Assembly (NCBI GenBank): GCA_903837785.1
Contig: CAILVY010000179.1
Span: 1 to 46,312, forward strand
Source: Candidatus Hydrogenedentota bacterium
GTDB taxonomy: Bacteria > Hydrogenedentota > Hydrogenedentia > Hydrogenedentales > CAILVY01
Length of the DNA: 46,312 bases
Direction: 5' to 3'
The number at the start of each line of letters is the position of its first letter. Position 1 is the stretch's first letter. Shown here piece after piece: positions 33,399-41,172 of the stretch. A model generated the notes under the pieces. The model saw only the letters and a list, made by a program, of their open reading frames with translations, searched no databases and was not told the DNA's origin. The position numbers were made by a program, and so were the translations under genes.

Positions 33399-34562
33399 TT
33401 ACACTTTTGTCCACTTCCGCGACGTCGTCGACTTTTCGACCGCTTCGAGCACGCGCTGGCAGGCCACCGCATCCGCAAAGGTCGAGTAGGACGCCGTCTT
33501 CTTGTCCAGGCAGGACAGGAACTCGTACATCTCGTGCACGAAGAGGTGCTCATAGCCGATGATATGCCCCGTCGGCCACCAGTTCGAGGCGTAGGGATGC
33601 GCGCCGTCCGTCGCGTGGATGCGGCGGAATCCCTGCAGCGTCGCGGGATCCTTGCGGCTGAAATACTGGAAGAAGTTCATGTCTTCCTGGTTCCACAGTA
33701 CCGAACCTTCGCTGCCGTAGATCTCAATCGAATTGAAATTGCGCCGGCCGGGGGCGAAGCGGGTGGCTTCAAACGTGCACAGCGTGTCCGCGCCCTGCAC
33801 GTGCGCCAGGTAGACCGCCGCGTCGTCCACGTCCACAGTGTCCATCTTCACAGACTTCTGCTTCTTCGCGCTCGCGGTGATGCCCGTGTCGCTGTCCGTG
33901 ACGCGGCGTTCCTTGATGAACGTTTTCATCGAGCCGACCACTTCGGAGATGGGGCCCACGAGGAATTGGCAGAGGTCGGTGATGTGCGCGCCGATATCGC
34001 CCAGCGCGCCGGAGCCCGTGTGCTTCTTCTTCAGGCGCCAAACCATCGGGAAGTCCGGGTCCACGATCCAGTCCTGCTGATACGCGGCCCGGAAGTGATA
34101 GATGCGCCCCAACTCCCCTTTCGCAATCATGCGCTTGATCGTCTGCACCGCGGGCGCAAAACGGTACGAAAAACCGCACATGTGCTTGATGCCCGCCTTG
34201 TTGACCGCCCCCAGCATCGCGTTGGCTTCCTTGAGCGTGTTCGCAAGCGGCTTCTCGCAGATCACGTGCTTGCCCGCCTTCGCCGCGGCAATCGAGATGA
34301 TCGGGTGCAGGAAATTGGGCGTGCACACGTCCACGATGTCGATGTCCGGCCGGGCAATGACTTTCTCCCAGTCAAGGGAAGTCTCTTCCCAACCCCATTT
34401 TTCGGCCGTCGCCAGTTCTTCGGGGAACTTGCCGCACATCACCTTCATGACGGGCTGGACGGGAAGATCGAAGAACATCCCAACCTTCCGCCAGGCGTTG
34501 CTGTGCGTTTTGCCCATGAACTGGGCGCCAATCATTGCCACATTGACAGTCTTCTTCGCCAT
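33399..34562 (-). CDS. Gfo/Idh/MocA family oxidoreductase
   Basis: A 387-residue NAD(P)-dependent sugar/inositol dehydrogenase. The N-terminal Rossmann fold is VNVAMIGAQFMGKTHSNAW, where the usual GxGxxG is reduced to GAQFMG. Next are DIDIVDVCTPNFLHP, GKHVICEKPLANTLKEA with the catalytic Lys of the EKP motif, and GFSYRFAPAVQTIKRMI. The C-terminal domain has GSGALGDIGAHITDLCQFLVG, whose DxGxHxxD residues bind the sugar. The start at 34562 is supported by GGAGGGAGAAATC just upstream; a TTG five codons earlier is less likely. A promoter at 34619-34648 drives this gene and the isomerase. Confidence 0.92.
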   Translation of the reverse strand: MAKKTVNVAMIGAQFMGKTHSNAWRKVGMFFDLPVQPVMKVMCGKFPEELATAEKWGWEETSLDWEKVIARPDIDIVDVCTPNFLHPIISIAAAKAGKHVICEKPLANTLKEANAMLGAVNKAGIKHMCGFSYRFAPAVQTIKRMIAKGELGRIYHFRAAYQQDWIVDPDFPMVWRLKKKHTGSGALGDIGAHITDLCQFLVGPISEVVGSMKTFIKERRVTDSDTGITASAKKQKSVKMDTVDVDDAAVYLAHVQGADTLCTFEATRFAPGRRNFNSIEIYGSEGSVLWNQEDMNFFQYFSRKDPATLQGFRRIHATDGAHPYASNWWPTGHIIGYEHLFVHEMYEFLSCLDKKTASYSTFADAVACQRVLEAVEKSTTSRKWTKV

Positions 34563-34618
34563 GATTTCTCCCTCCAACGAATCGCGTTCCGCTTCCTGAC
34601 AAGACGCTCAGAGGCCAT

Positions 34619-34648
34619 ATTATATGAGGCTGCGCAGGGAATTGCCAA
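34619..34648 (-). promoter_or_regulatory. Sigma-70 promoter of the Gfo/Idh/MocA operon
   Basis: On the minus strand TTGGCA (34648-34643) and a perfect TATAAT (34624-34619) are spaced by 18 nt. The -35 abuts the stop codon of the preceding gene. Leader of about 50 nt. Confidence 0.7.
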
Positions 34649-34649
34649 G

Positions 34650-35798
34650 TTAAAATTCGCGCTGCTCGCGCGCACCCTCCAATTCCTTCTCCACCGCCCT
34701 CCCGAACCAGCGGTTGAAGAGCAGCACCAGCCCGATCAAAGGCAGCCACACATACGGCTGGCGCAAGGAGAACAGGCCAATCCACAGTATGTCGGGCGGG
34801 AAGGGCAGGCTGTTCTCGATGGGCACGTTAAACAACCCCGCGCAATACAGCACCCCCAGCACCACGGCGAACTGTCCCGCAATGCGCGCCTCCAGATACG
34901 CCGCCTCTTCGCGCCAGCGCAACACCCCCACCGCGCCCAGCGCCACCCCCGCCAGGGTGAGGCAGAGCACCCAATCGCGGAGGATTGGAGCGCTGGTTCC
35001 CACGTAGCGTTGAAGAAACAGGCCCAGCACCTGGCCCACAAGCAGCGCGGCCAGGATCATGACCGCCCAGCGGACGCGTTTCACCGCTGGAGACGGGGAG
35101 CGCTCTCCCAGCAGAGACTCGGCGCCCCGCAGACGCGCAACGCGCAAGCGGTGATTCGCCCCGAGCAGCGCGAATTGCTGCACCCCCCACATCAACAACA
35201 CGCTGCCAAGCCCCGTGGGCAGCACCTGCTTTAAGTCGACCTGAAGGCCGGCGGCCGCGTGCACGTGACGCCGTGAGAACAAGAGCACGCCGCCCGCGGC
35301 GAGCATCAACAGGCTGTTGGCCGCGTACATTGGGCGTTTGGCATAGAACATCGCCGCAAGCCCCAACAACACAAAAGCCAGGCCCCAGAGCCCGGGGAAG
35401 TACTCCGGCAACGAGATCTGCAATACGCCCGTGAGGACAATCGCCGCGCCGTAGAGGCGCACTTCGCGTTCCATCGCTTCGCGCGGCTTCTGCGGCAGCC
35501 AGTCGAGCAGCACCCCCAACTCACGGCGGCCGCAACGGAACCGGTGGGCCTTCAAGCCTTCCACGACGACGAAAGACACGACCCGCCCCCGGGGCACGTT
35601 CCAGTCAAAGCGGAGATGCCTCGCGGCATCCTCCCGCGCCAGCATCATGACCACGCGCCCGTCCGGCGCATGCAGCCAGAGCAGATCGGATTCAAGCGCC
35701 ACACTCCACGGCTCGGCGGCACTGCCTTGAAGGGGCCGCAGCGCGATTCGAACAGGCGCGGCCTGTGCCGCGTTCGTCTCGCCAGGGGCTTCGCTCAT
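34650..35798 (-). CDS. Polytopic membrane protein of unknown function
   Basis: Not recognised. A 382-residue protein with a soluble N-terminal region (about 1-125, containing VRIALRPLQG and RGRVVSFVVVEGLKAHRF) followed by roughly eight to ten hydrophobic segments, e.g. AAIVLTGVLQISL, LWGLAFVLLGLAAMF, ANSLLMLAAGGVLLF, WAVMILAALLVGQVLGLFL and WLPLIGLVLLF. The start is placed at 35798, where GGAGG stands 6 nt upstream of ATG; the longer frame has no ribosome site. Its promoter is not clear (TATGAT on the minus strand near 35831 lacks a good -35). It sits head-to-head with the MutS-like gene. Confidence 0.72.
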   Translation of the reverse strand: MSEAPGETNAAQAAPVRIALRPLQGSAAEPWSVALESDLLWLHAPDGRVVMMLAREDAARHLRFDWNVPRGRVVSFVVVEGLKAHRFRCGRRELGVLLDWLPQKPREAMEREVRLYGAAIVLTGVLQISLPEYFPGLWGLAFVLLGLAAMFYAKRPMYAANSLLMLAAGGVLLFSRRHVHAAAGLQVDLKQVLPTGLGSVLLMWGVQQFALLGANHRLRVARLRGAESLLGERSPSPAVKRVRWAVMILAALLVGQVLGLFLQRYVGTSAPILRDWVLCLTLAGVALGAVGVLRWREEAAYLEARIAGQFAVVLGVLYCAGLFNVPIENSLPFPPDILWIGLFSLRQPYVWLPLIGLVLLFNRWFGRAVEKELEGAREQREF

Positions 35799-35949
35799 AG
35801 ACCCTCCGTTCGCTTCACGCACGTCATCATACCACACGGGTGAGAGGAACACGGCGCGCCTCCGCCCTTGCATTCTTCACGAAAGCTCCGTAGTCTGTGC
35901 CATGACCCTGGCCCGGCCAGGGTCTCCCGGGAGTCCGGCGGAGGCCTCT

Positions 35950-37734
35950 GTGACACAGCCCATCGAGGAGTATCAACAGCGCCTGGAAGCGCGGAAATGC
36001 GCCTTGGCCAGACTGGAGCGTTGGGAGTCCCGGATTGCCAACGCGCGCTTGGCGGTCTTCGTGTTCGGGGCCGTGTTGACATGGATTACGCTGAAGATCA
36101 GCGCACTCGCTCTCCTCTGGGTCCTCCTTCCCTTTGCGGCGTTCCTCGTGCTCGTCGTGGTGCACGACCGCGTCTTGCAGGCCGTGGCACGGGTGAAGCG
36201 CGGCATCGCTTACTACGAACGGGGCGTCGCGCGCATCGAGGATCGCTGGATGGGCGCCGGGTGGGACGGCTTGGAGTTTGCCCGAGGCGATCATCCGTAT
36301 GCCGCCGACCTCGACCTCTTCGGGCCAGACTCCCTGTTTCAGCTCCTGTGCACGATGCAGACCCGGTCCGGCGGGAAAATGCTCGCGGACTGGCTATGCC
36401 GCCCCGCCGCACCGGAAGAGGTGCGCGCACGGCAGGCCGCGGTCGAGGAACTGCGCCCGCGCGTCGATCTTCGTGAAGCGTTGGCGGACTACGGACATCA
36501 CTTGAACGCGGGGGTGATGCCCGAGCGAATTGCAGCGTGGGCCGCCGCTCCACCCGTCTTCGGCAATCGCTGGCTGGGGCTTGCGGCCTATGCGGCTTCT
36601 GGCTGGGTGCTGCTCTCGGGCTGCGCCCTCGCGTACGGCGCGCCGATCGCTGTGTTCATGGCGGGACTCGTCCTGCTGTCCGTGCTGCACCTGCTCAGCG
36701 CACGCCAGATCCGGGCCGTGATTGCCGCGGCCGCCGCGCCCAGCCGTGAACTGGAAGTTGTCGGGAACGTCCTGGCGCACCTGGAAAGAGAACGCTTTGA
36801 GGACCCGTATCTGCGGAAGATTCAAGAGAGCCTCCGTGAAGAAGGACGGTCCGCCTCCGAACACATTGAACACCTCCGGCGTCTCTTGCGCCTGCAGGAA
36901 GCCAGTCTGAACCTCTTGTTCCAGCCAGTAAGCGCAGTATCGATGTGGAGTCTGCATTTCGCCCGGGCCATCGATGCATGGCGCGCCACCCATGGCACGT
37001 CCGTGGAACAATGGCTCGAAGGCGTGGGCCGGCTCGAAGCCTTGTGCGCCCTCGCGTCCTATGCCTACGAGCATCCCGGCGATCCCTTTCCGGAAATCAC
37101 CGGCGAGGGACCCGCCTTCGTGGGGAAGGGCTTGGGCCATCCGCTCCTGCCGGCCGCCCGCTGCGTCCGCAACGATGTGGCACTGGACGGGCGCCAGCGT
37201 CTGCTCATCGTCAGCGGTTCGAACATGTCCGGCAAGAGCGTTCTGCTCCGCACGGTCGGAACAAACGTGGTACTCGCACTCATGGGCGCCCCCGTGCGTG
37301 CCCACGCGCTCAGCCTCTCGCCCCTGAACATCGGAGCCACGCTGAATGTTCACGATGCGCTGCAGGAAGGCGTCTCGCGCTTCTACGCCGAGATCACGCG
37401 GATTCGCATGCTCATGGACCTCGCACAAGGCGCTGCGCCGCTCCTCTTTCTGCTGGACGAGATTTTCCACGGCACGAACTCCTGGGATCGGCGCATCGGC
37501 GCCCAGGCCGTGCTGCGCAACCTGCTCGAAGCAGGGGCTATCGGAATCATCACGACTCATGATCTCGCGATCACGGAACTCGCCGGCGGCATGGACGGCC
37601 GCGCGGTCAACGTTCACTTTGAGGATCATCTGGAGGGCAACCGGCTCGTATTCGACTATCAACTGCGCCCGGGAATCGTTCAGAAGAGCAATGCACTCGA
37701 CCTCATGCGTGCGATCGGCCTCCGCGTCGAATAG
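35950..37734 (+). CDS. Membrane-anchored MutS-like ATPase
   Basis: A 594-residue MutS-family protein without the N-terminal mismatch-recognition domain. Numbered from the GTG at 35950, it has an N-terminal coiled region, two hydrophobic segments (about 35-71, FVFGAVLTWITL and LLWVLLPFAAFLVLVVV), a core/lever-like helical region with another hydrophobic pair at about 208-249, and a C-terminal ABC-type MutS ATPase. Walker A is GSNMSGKS at 423-430, Walker B LLFLLDE at 498-504, and the trans segment THDLAITEL. GTG is preferred because GGAGG lies 5 nt before it; ATG 35902 lacks a ribosome site. Related membrane MutS proteins exist in Bacteroidetes and others; the function is unknown and probably not mismatch repair. 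Confidence 0.82.
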   Translation: MTQPIEEYQQRLEARKCALARLERWESRIANARLAVFVFGAVLTWITLKISALALLWVLLPFAAFLVLVVVHDRVLQAVARVKRGIAYYERGVARIEDRWMGAGWDGLEFARGDHPYAADLDLFGPDSLFQLLCTMQTRSGGKMLADWLCRPAAPEEVRARQAAVEELRPRVDLREALADYGHHLNAGVMPERIAAWAAAPPVFGNRWLGLAAYAASGWVLLSGCALAYGAPIAVFMAGLVLLSVLHLLSARQIRAVIAAAAAPSRELEVVGNVLAHLERERFEDPYLRKIQESLREEGRSASEHIEHLRRLLRLQEASLNLLFQPVSAVSMWSLHFARAIDAWRATHGTSVEQWLEGVGRLEALCALASYAYEHPGDPFPEITGEGPAFVGKGLGHPLLPAARCVRNDVALDGRQRLLIVSGSNMSGKSVLLRTVGTNVVLALMGAPVRAHALSLSPLNIGATLNVHDALQEGVSRFYAEITRIRMLMDLAQGAAPLLFLLDEIFHGTNSWDRRIGAQAVLRNLLEAGAIGIITTHDLAITELAGGMDGRAVNVHFEDHLEGNRLVFDYQLRPGIVQKSNALDLMRAIGLRVE

Positions 37735-37794
37735 CCTTGAGCACGCAAACGTCAGCATTGCCTGAATCCATTGGAGCACGGGTAGGACAACGCC

Positions 37795-38754
37795 ATGTTC
37801 ACGCTGCTATGGCATACTGCGTGTTTCTTCAGCGTCTGCCGGGGGGCGGGCACGGGCTTTGCCGTTCCGGCGCCGGCCGCCCGGGCGGAAGCCGTGGGAC
37901 ATATCGAAGACTTGCCTGAGTTCATGCGGCGCGCCTTCAGCCCCACGCCCTGCTTTGAGCCGATCCCCGCGCCCAATCCGGGAGACTGGCTTGCGGAACA
38001 CCCCGAGCCTGGACAGTCTTTCCCCGACTTCATCTTCTCCAACCCCAATCTGCCGGACAGCGTCCGCCACGTAATCTACTTGCAGCCGCTGGGCGAATTC
38101 GGGCTCACAGACACGCCCTTGCTGCGGCAGCTCCGCGAAGTGGCCGCCGCCTTCTTTCGCAAGGACACGGTGCTGCTTCCGGCGCGGGAATTGAAGCCGG
38201 GCGATGCGGCATCGCGCATAAATGCCGGCACAGGAAAGCCTCAACGACTCACGGGCGACTTGCTCAAGTTGCTCTTCCAGGATATTCCCTCCGACGCCTT
38301 CTGCGTGCTCGGGATCACGATGGAAGATCTCTATCCGGAGCCTTCCTGGAATTTCGTTTTTGGGCAAGCCTCGCTGAGCGACCGGGTTGGCGTCTACAGC
38401 CTGGCGCGCTACGACCCAGCGTTCTACGGCGAAGCGCGTGGCAGCATGCATGCCCGGATCCGGCTGCTCCGCGCCGCCAAAGTGCTGCTGCATGAGACCG
38501 GCCACATGTTTGGCATGCAGCACTGCATCTATTACTGCTGCCTCATGAACGGCTCCAACCATCTTAAGGAATCCGACGATCAACCTCTCCACCTCTGCCC
38601 GGTCTGCCTGCGCAAGCTCCATCACAGCGTTGGATTTGACATTGTGGAGCGTTATCGCGCGCTGCTCCGCTTTTGCCGCGATGCCGGACTGAACGATGAA
38701 GCGCAGTGGACACAATACTGCGTCGAGTGGATCCTCGCCGGACCCGCAAGCTGA
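37795..38754 (+). CDS. amzA: Archaemetzincin-type zinc metalloprotease
   Basis: A 319-residue metalloprotease of the archaemetzincin (archaelysin) family. The double zinc signature is complete. Catalytic HETGHMFGMQH has H233, E234, H237 and H243, followed directly by the structural zinc cysteines C244, C248 or C249, C268 and C271 (CIYYCCLMNGSN, then CPVCLRK). The conserved Met of the Met-turn is in CCLMNGSN. The N-terminus has a weak hydrophobic stretch followed by AVPAPAARAEA, possibly a signal peptide. A modest AGGA precedes the start. The gene follows the MutS-like gene after 60 nt in the same direction. Substrates of this family are unknown. Confidence 0.88.
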   Translation: MFTLLWHTACFFSVCRGAGTGFAVPAPAARAEAVGHIEDLPEFMRRAFSPTPCFEPIPAPNPGDWLAEHPEPGQSFPDFIFSNPNLPDSVRHVIYLQPLGEFGLTDTPLLRQLREVAAAFFRKDTVLLPARELKPGDAASRINAGTGKPQRLTGDLLKLLFQDIPSDAFCVLGITMEDLYPEPSWNFVFGQASLSDRVGVYSLARYDPAFYGEARGSMHARIRLLRAAKVLLHETGHMFGMQHCIYYCCLMNGSNHLKESDDQPLHLCPVCLRKLHHSVGFDIVERYRALLRFCRDAGLNDEAQWTQYCVEWILAGPAS

Positions 38755-38815
38755 GCGAGGCACATGCAGACGATCGTTGCCGTCGCGCTCGTCGTCCCGG
38801 GGGCTCCGGCGGCCA

Positions 38816-40534
38816 TTAGCCCACCACGTTAAGCAGCGTCTCCATCATCCGATCCGCAACCGTGATAATCCGCGCGGACGCCTCGAAGGCGCGTTGAAAG
38901 CGGAGGAGGGAGGTCACTTCCTCGTCCAGATTCACGCCGGAGACTTCCTGCCGGCGCGAACTGAAATCATTGACAAAGGCACGTTGCACATCCAGATTGG
39001 CCGTGTTCGTCCGCGCGTTGATGCCCACCTGGACAATCGTGGATTCGTAGTAGTCTTGGGTGGTCTGCGTATTCCCCTCGAGGATATTTGTCGTCCGCAG
39101 AGCCGCCAACTGCAGGGCGGCGCTGTTGTCGCCCGTGTCAAGCATGTCCAGGCTGGTCGCCGAACTCAGCCACTCCGGATGCCCCACGAGGTGCGAACTC
39201 AGCGCAATAGTCCGCGCGTTGTATCCGGTGAACAGGCCGTTCAGGCCCAAGGCCGTCAAGGCGCCCGAGCTGTCGTTCGCGAACGAGAACGAGTAACCTG
39301 CCTCCGGGGTGATCGTCAGGATGCCCGAAGGATCGAAGAGCGCCGAAAGATGGGCCGCTCCGTCGATCGCTGCCTCGATATCGCCCCCCGTTGTGCCGGC
39401 GGGAAAAGTAGTGCTTCCGTCCACCGGAACCGTGATTGTTTCGGCGATGGCACCCGTACTGTCATACACCACGACCTGGAAGCTGCCGGTTTGAACCGTG
39501 AAGGGGAGGTTGGCCGCGTTGAGCGGCGCAAAGGGACTGATGATCGCATTCGTAGATTGAAGCGGTACATTGATGGCCTCGAGCCCGTTCCCCTGGCTGT
39601 GGATGCGGTTGATATTTTGTATCAACGTGCTGGCCACTGTATCCAATCGGCCAATCAGATTCTTCAGCTCCACATCGCGGATTTGAAGCACGCCGTACAA
39701 CTCGCCGTCAGTGATGAGCACCGGCTGGTCGTTGTCCACAAAACGCACTTCGAGCAGGTCCGGGCGCCCCGGGTCCAGCGCGCTGTTCACGGAAACCTTC
39801 AGTTCACGCCGTTCGGAGCCGAAAACCAGTTCCGCGCCCCCAACCAGCACGTCGACCTGGCCATCGCTCCGCTCGCGAGAAGTCACTTTCACAAGCTTGG
39901 AGAGTTCGTCGATCAGAACGTCCCGATCGTCCCGGAGATCGTTGGCGGCCTGCCCGCTCATCTCGGCTTCCCGGATGACCTGGTTCATGGACGCAATGCG
40001 CTCCGTCAGCGAGTTGATCTCCGCCACCTCGCTGCGCACCTCTTCATTGGCGTTGCTGCGAAGCGTATTGAGCCGGTCCCATATATCGTTGAGCGCCGTG
40101 GCCAGTGCGTCCGTTTCCGCGAGCGTCGCCGTGCGGACGGACAAGTCTTCCACGTTGTTCGAGAAGTCATTGAGCGCGTCAAAGAAGTTGTCCAGGCGGT
40201 TCGAGAACCCCTGATCCGTCGGTTCCTGGAAAACGTCCTCAATCCGGGTGTAATACTGCGCCGCCACTTCCGTCCGGCCCAGGCCCCCCACCTCGCTCCG
40301 GTACATCGTATCCAGAAAGGAATCGCGCAGACGCTGAATGTCGCGGATGGCAGGGCCTCGCCCGAGCGCGCCGTAAGGCTTGAAATTGGGGAGCCGGGTG
40401 GTCAACTCGGCCCGCTGCCGAGAGTATCCCGTCTTATTGACATTGGCAATGTTGTGGCCGGTCACGTCCAGCTGAACCTGCGAGACGAGCAGCCCCGCCT
40501 GGCCAATGTCCAAGGCGCTAAACAAGGTTCCCAA
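38816..40534 (-). CDS. flgK: Flagellar hook-associated protein 1
   Basis: FlgK, 572 residues, the first junction protein between hook and filament. The N-terminal rod/hook domain is clear (LFSALDIGQAGLLVSQVQLD, then TGHNIANVNKTGYSRQRAEL), a variable middle follows, and the conserved C-terminal coil is present (VSGVNLDEEVTSLLRFQRAF, ASARIITVADRMMETLL). The start is a TTG at 40534 with AAAGGA upstream; a stable GC hairpin lies just before that site. A sigma-28 type promoter lies 80-110 nt upstream. The usual neighbours flgL and flgN are absent, but a divergent flgM-like gene is next to it. Confidence 0.93.
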   Translation of the reverse strand: MGTLFSALDIGQAGLLVSQVQLDVTGHNIANVNKTGYSRQRAELTTRLPNFKPYGALGRGPAIRDIQRLRDSFLDTMYRSEVGGLGRTEVAAQYYTRIEDVFQEPTDQGFSNRLDNFFDALNDFSNNVEDLSVRTATLAETDALATALNDIWDRLNTLRSNANEEVRSEVAEINSLTERIASMNQVIREAEMSGQAANDLRDDRDVLIDELSKLVKVTSRERSDGQVDVLVGGAELVFGSERRELKVSVNSALDPGRPDLLEVRFVDNDQPVLITDGELYGVLQIRDVELKNLIGRLDTVASTLIQNINRIHSQGNGLEAINVPLQSTNAIISPFAPLNAANLPFTVQTGSFQVVVYDSTGAIAETITVPVDGSTTFPAGTTGGDIEAAIDGAAHLSALFDPSGILTITPEAGYSFSFANDSSGALTALGLNGLFTGYNARTIALSSHLVGHPEWLSSATSLDMLDTGDNSAALQLAALRTTNILEGNTQTTQDYYESTIVQVGINARTNTANLDVQRAFVNDFSSRRQEVSGVNLDEEVTSLLRFQRAFEASARIITVADRMMETLLNVVG

Positions 40535-40616
40535 AACCGTTTCCTTTCACTCCCCCGACGGGGAGACGCTGCCGGACCACACTTCGCCATCCCCGCAGAC
40601 GCAAGCGCCGTTCCAA

Positions 40617-40644
40617 TTATCGGCAAACTCCATAAACTCCTTTA
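40617..40644 (-). promoter_or_regulatory. Sigma-28 (FliA) type promoter of flgK
   Basis: On the minus strand TAAA (40644-40641) and a perfect GCCGATAA (40624-40617) are separated by 16 nt, one longer than the enterobacterial consensus. Transcription would start near 40610. Confidence 0.75.
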
Positions 40645-40744
40645 GGACAAGACCTTAACTTTGGCAGGAGACCCAGGCCCCCCCGTGCCCCGCAGAAAAG
40701 CTTGCCGAGGCGCGGGAAAATTCTGCGTCGTGCCGCCGCCCGAT

Positions 40745-40772
40745 TAAAGCGGCGCCGTCCGCCTGCCGATAA
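40745..40772 (+). promoter_or_regulatory. Sigma-28 (FliA) type promoter of the flgM-like gene
   Basis: TAAA (40745-40748) and GCCGATAA (40765-40772) are spaced by 16 nt, the same geometry as the divergent flgK promoter 100 nt away. The start codon follows 36 nt after the -10. Confidence 0.75.
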
Positions 40773-40807
40773 TGTGGAGGCAGCACAAGCGAAGACGGAG
40801 ACACCGC

Positions 40808-41095
40808 ATGACAGTCACACTGGGAGTCGGCCAAGTCGTTGGCGGGGGCACCCCTCCGGCCGCCAGCGCCGGACGCCTGCGGGACAGTGCCGCCGAGATC
40901 CCGTCTACGGACTCGGTGGATATCAGCCCCGCCGCGGACGCCGCCGCTGCCGCCGCGCGGATTGCCGCTAAGGAAGCCGCGGAAGAAGTCCGGCGGGAGG
41001 CGATAGAGCGTGCCCGGAAACAGATCCAGGAAGGCACCTATCGAATGCAGGAGATTGTCGGCTACGTTGCACAACGCATCGGCCGCTTCATGTAA
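40808..41095 (+). CDS. flgM: FlgM-like anti-sigma-28 factor
   Basis: A 95-residue protein. The pattern matches FlgM: a disordered Gly/Ala-rich N-terminus, TDSVDISPAAD in the middle (like the VEIS-aA segment), and a C-terminal helical segment ARKQIQEGTYRMQEIVGYVA (like the rI-GtY---iA region that binds sigma-28). The start is chosen at 40808 with GGAG 7 nt upstream, leaving a 36-nt gap to the sigma-28 -10 element. A FliA promoter and position next to flgK support the call. Similarity is patchy because of the Ala-rich stretch, so a short coiled flagellar chaperone is the alternative. Confidence 0.65.
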   Translation: MTVTLGVGQVVGGGTPPAASAGRLRDSAAEIPSTDSVDISPAADAAAAAARIAAKEAAEEVRREAIERARKQIQEGTYRMQEIVGYVAQRIGRFM

Positions 41096-41120
41096 TCACG
41101 CCGCAAATACGGAACAGCGA

Positions 41121-41151
41121 AAGCCCCCGCACGAGCACCGTGCGGGGGCTT
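41121..41151. terminator. Bidirectional terminator between flgM-like and porin genes
   Basis: A perfect 13-bp stem (AAGCCCCCGCACG at 41121-41133 with its complement at 41139-41151) has a 5-nt loop. It lies between two convergent genes. T-rich tails are short. Confidence 0.75.
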
Positions 41152-41172
41152 CGAATATTCGACCGGAGAGCG

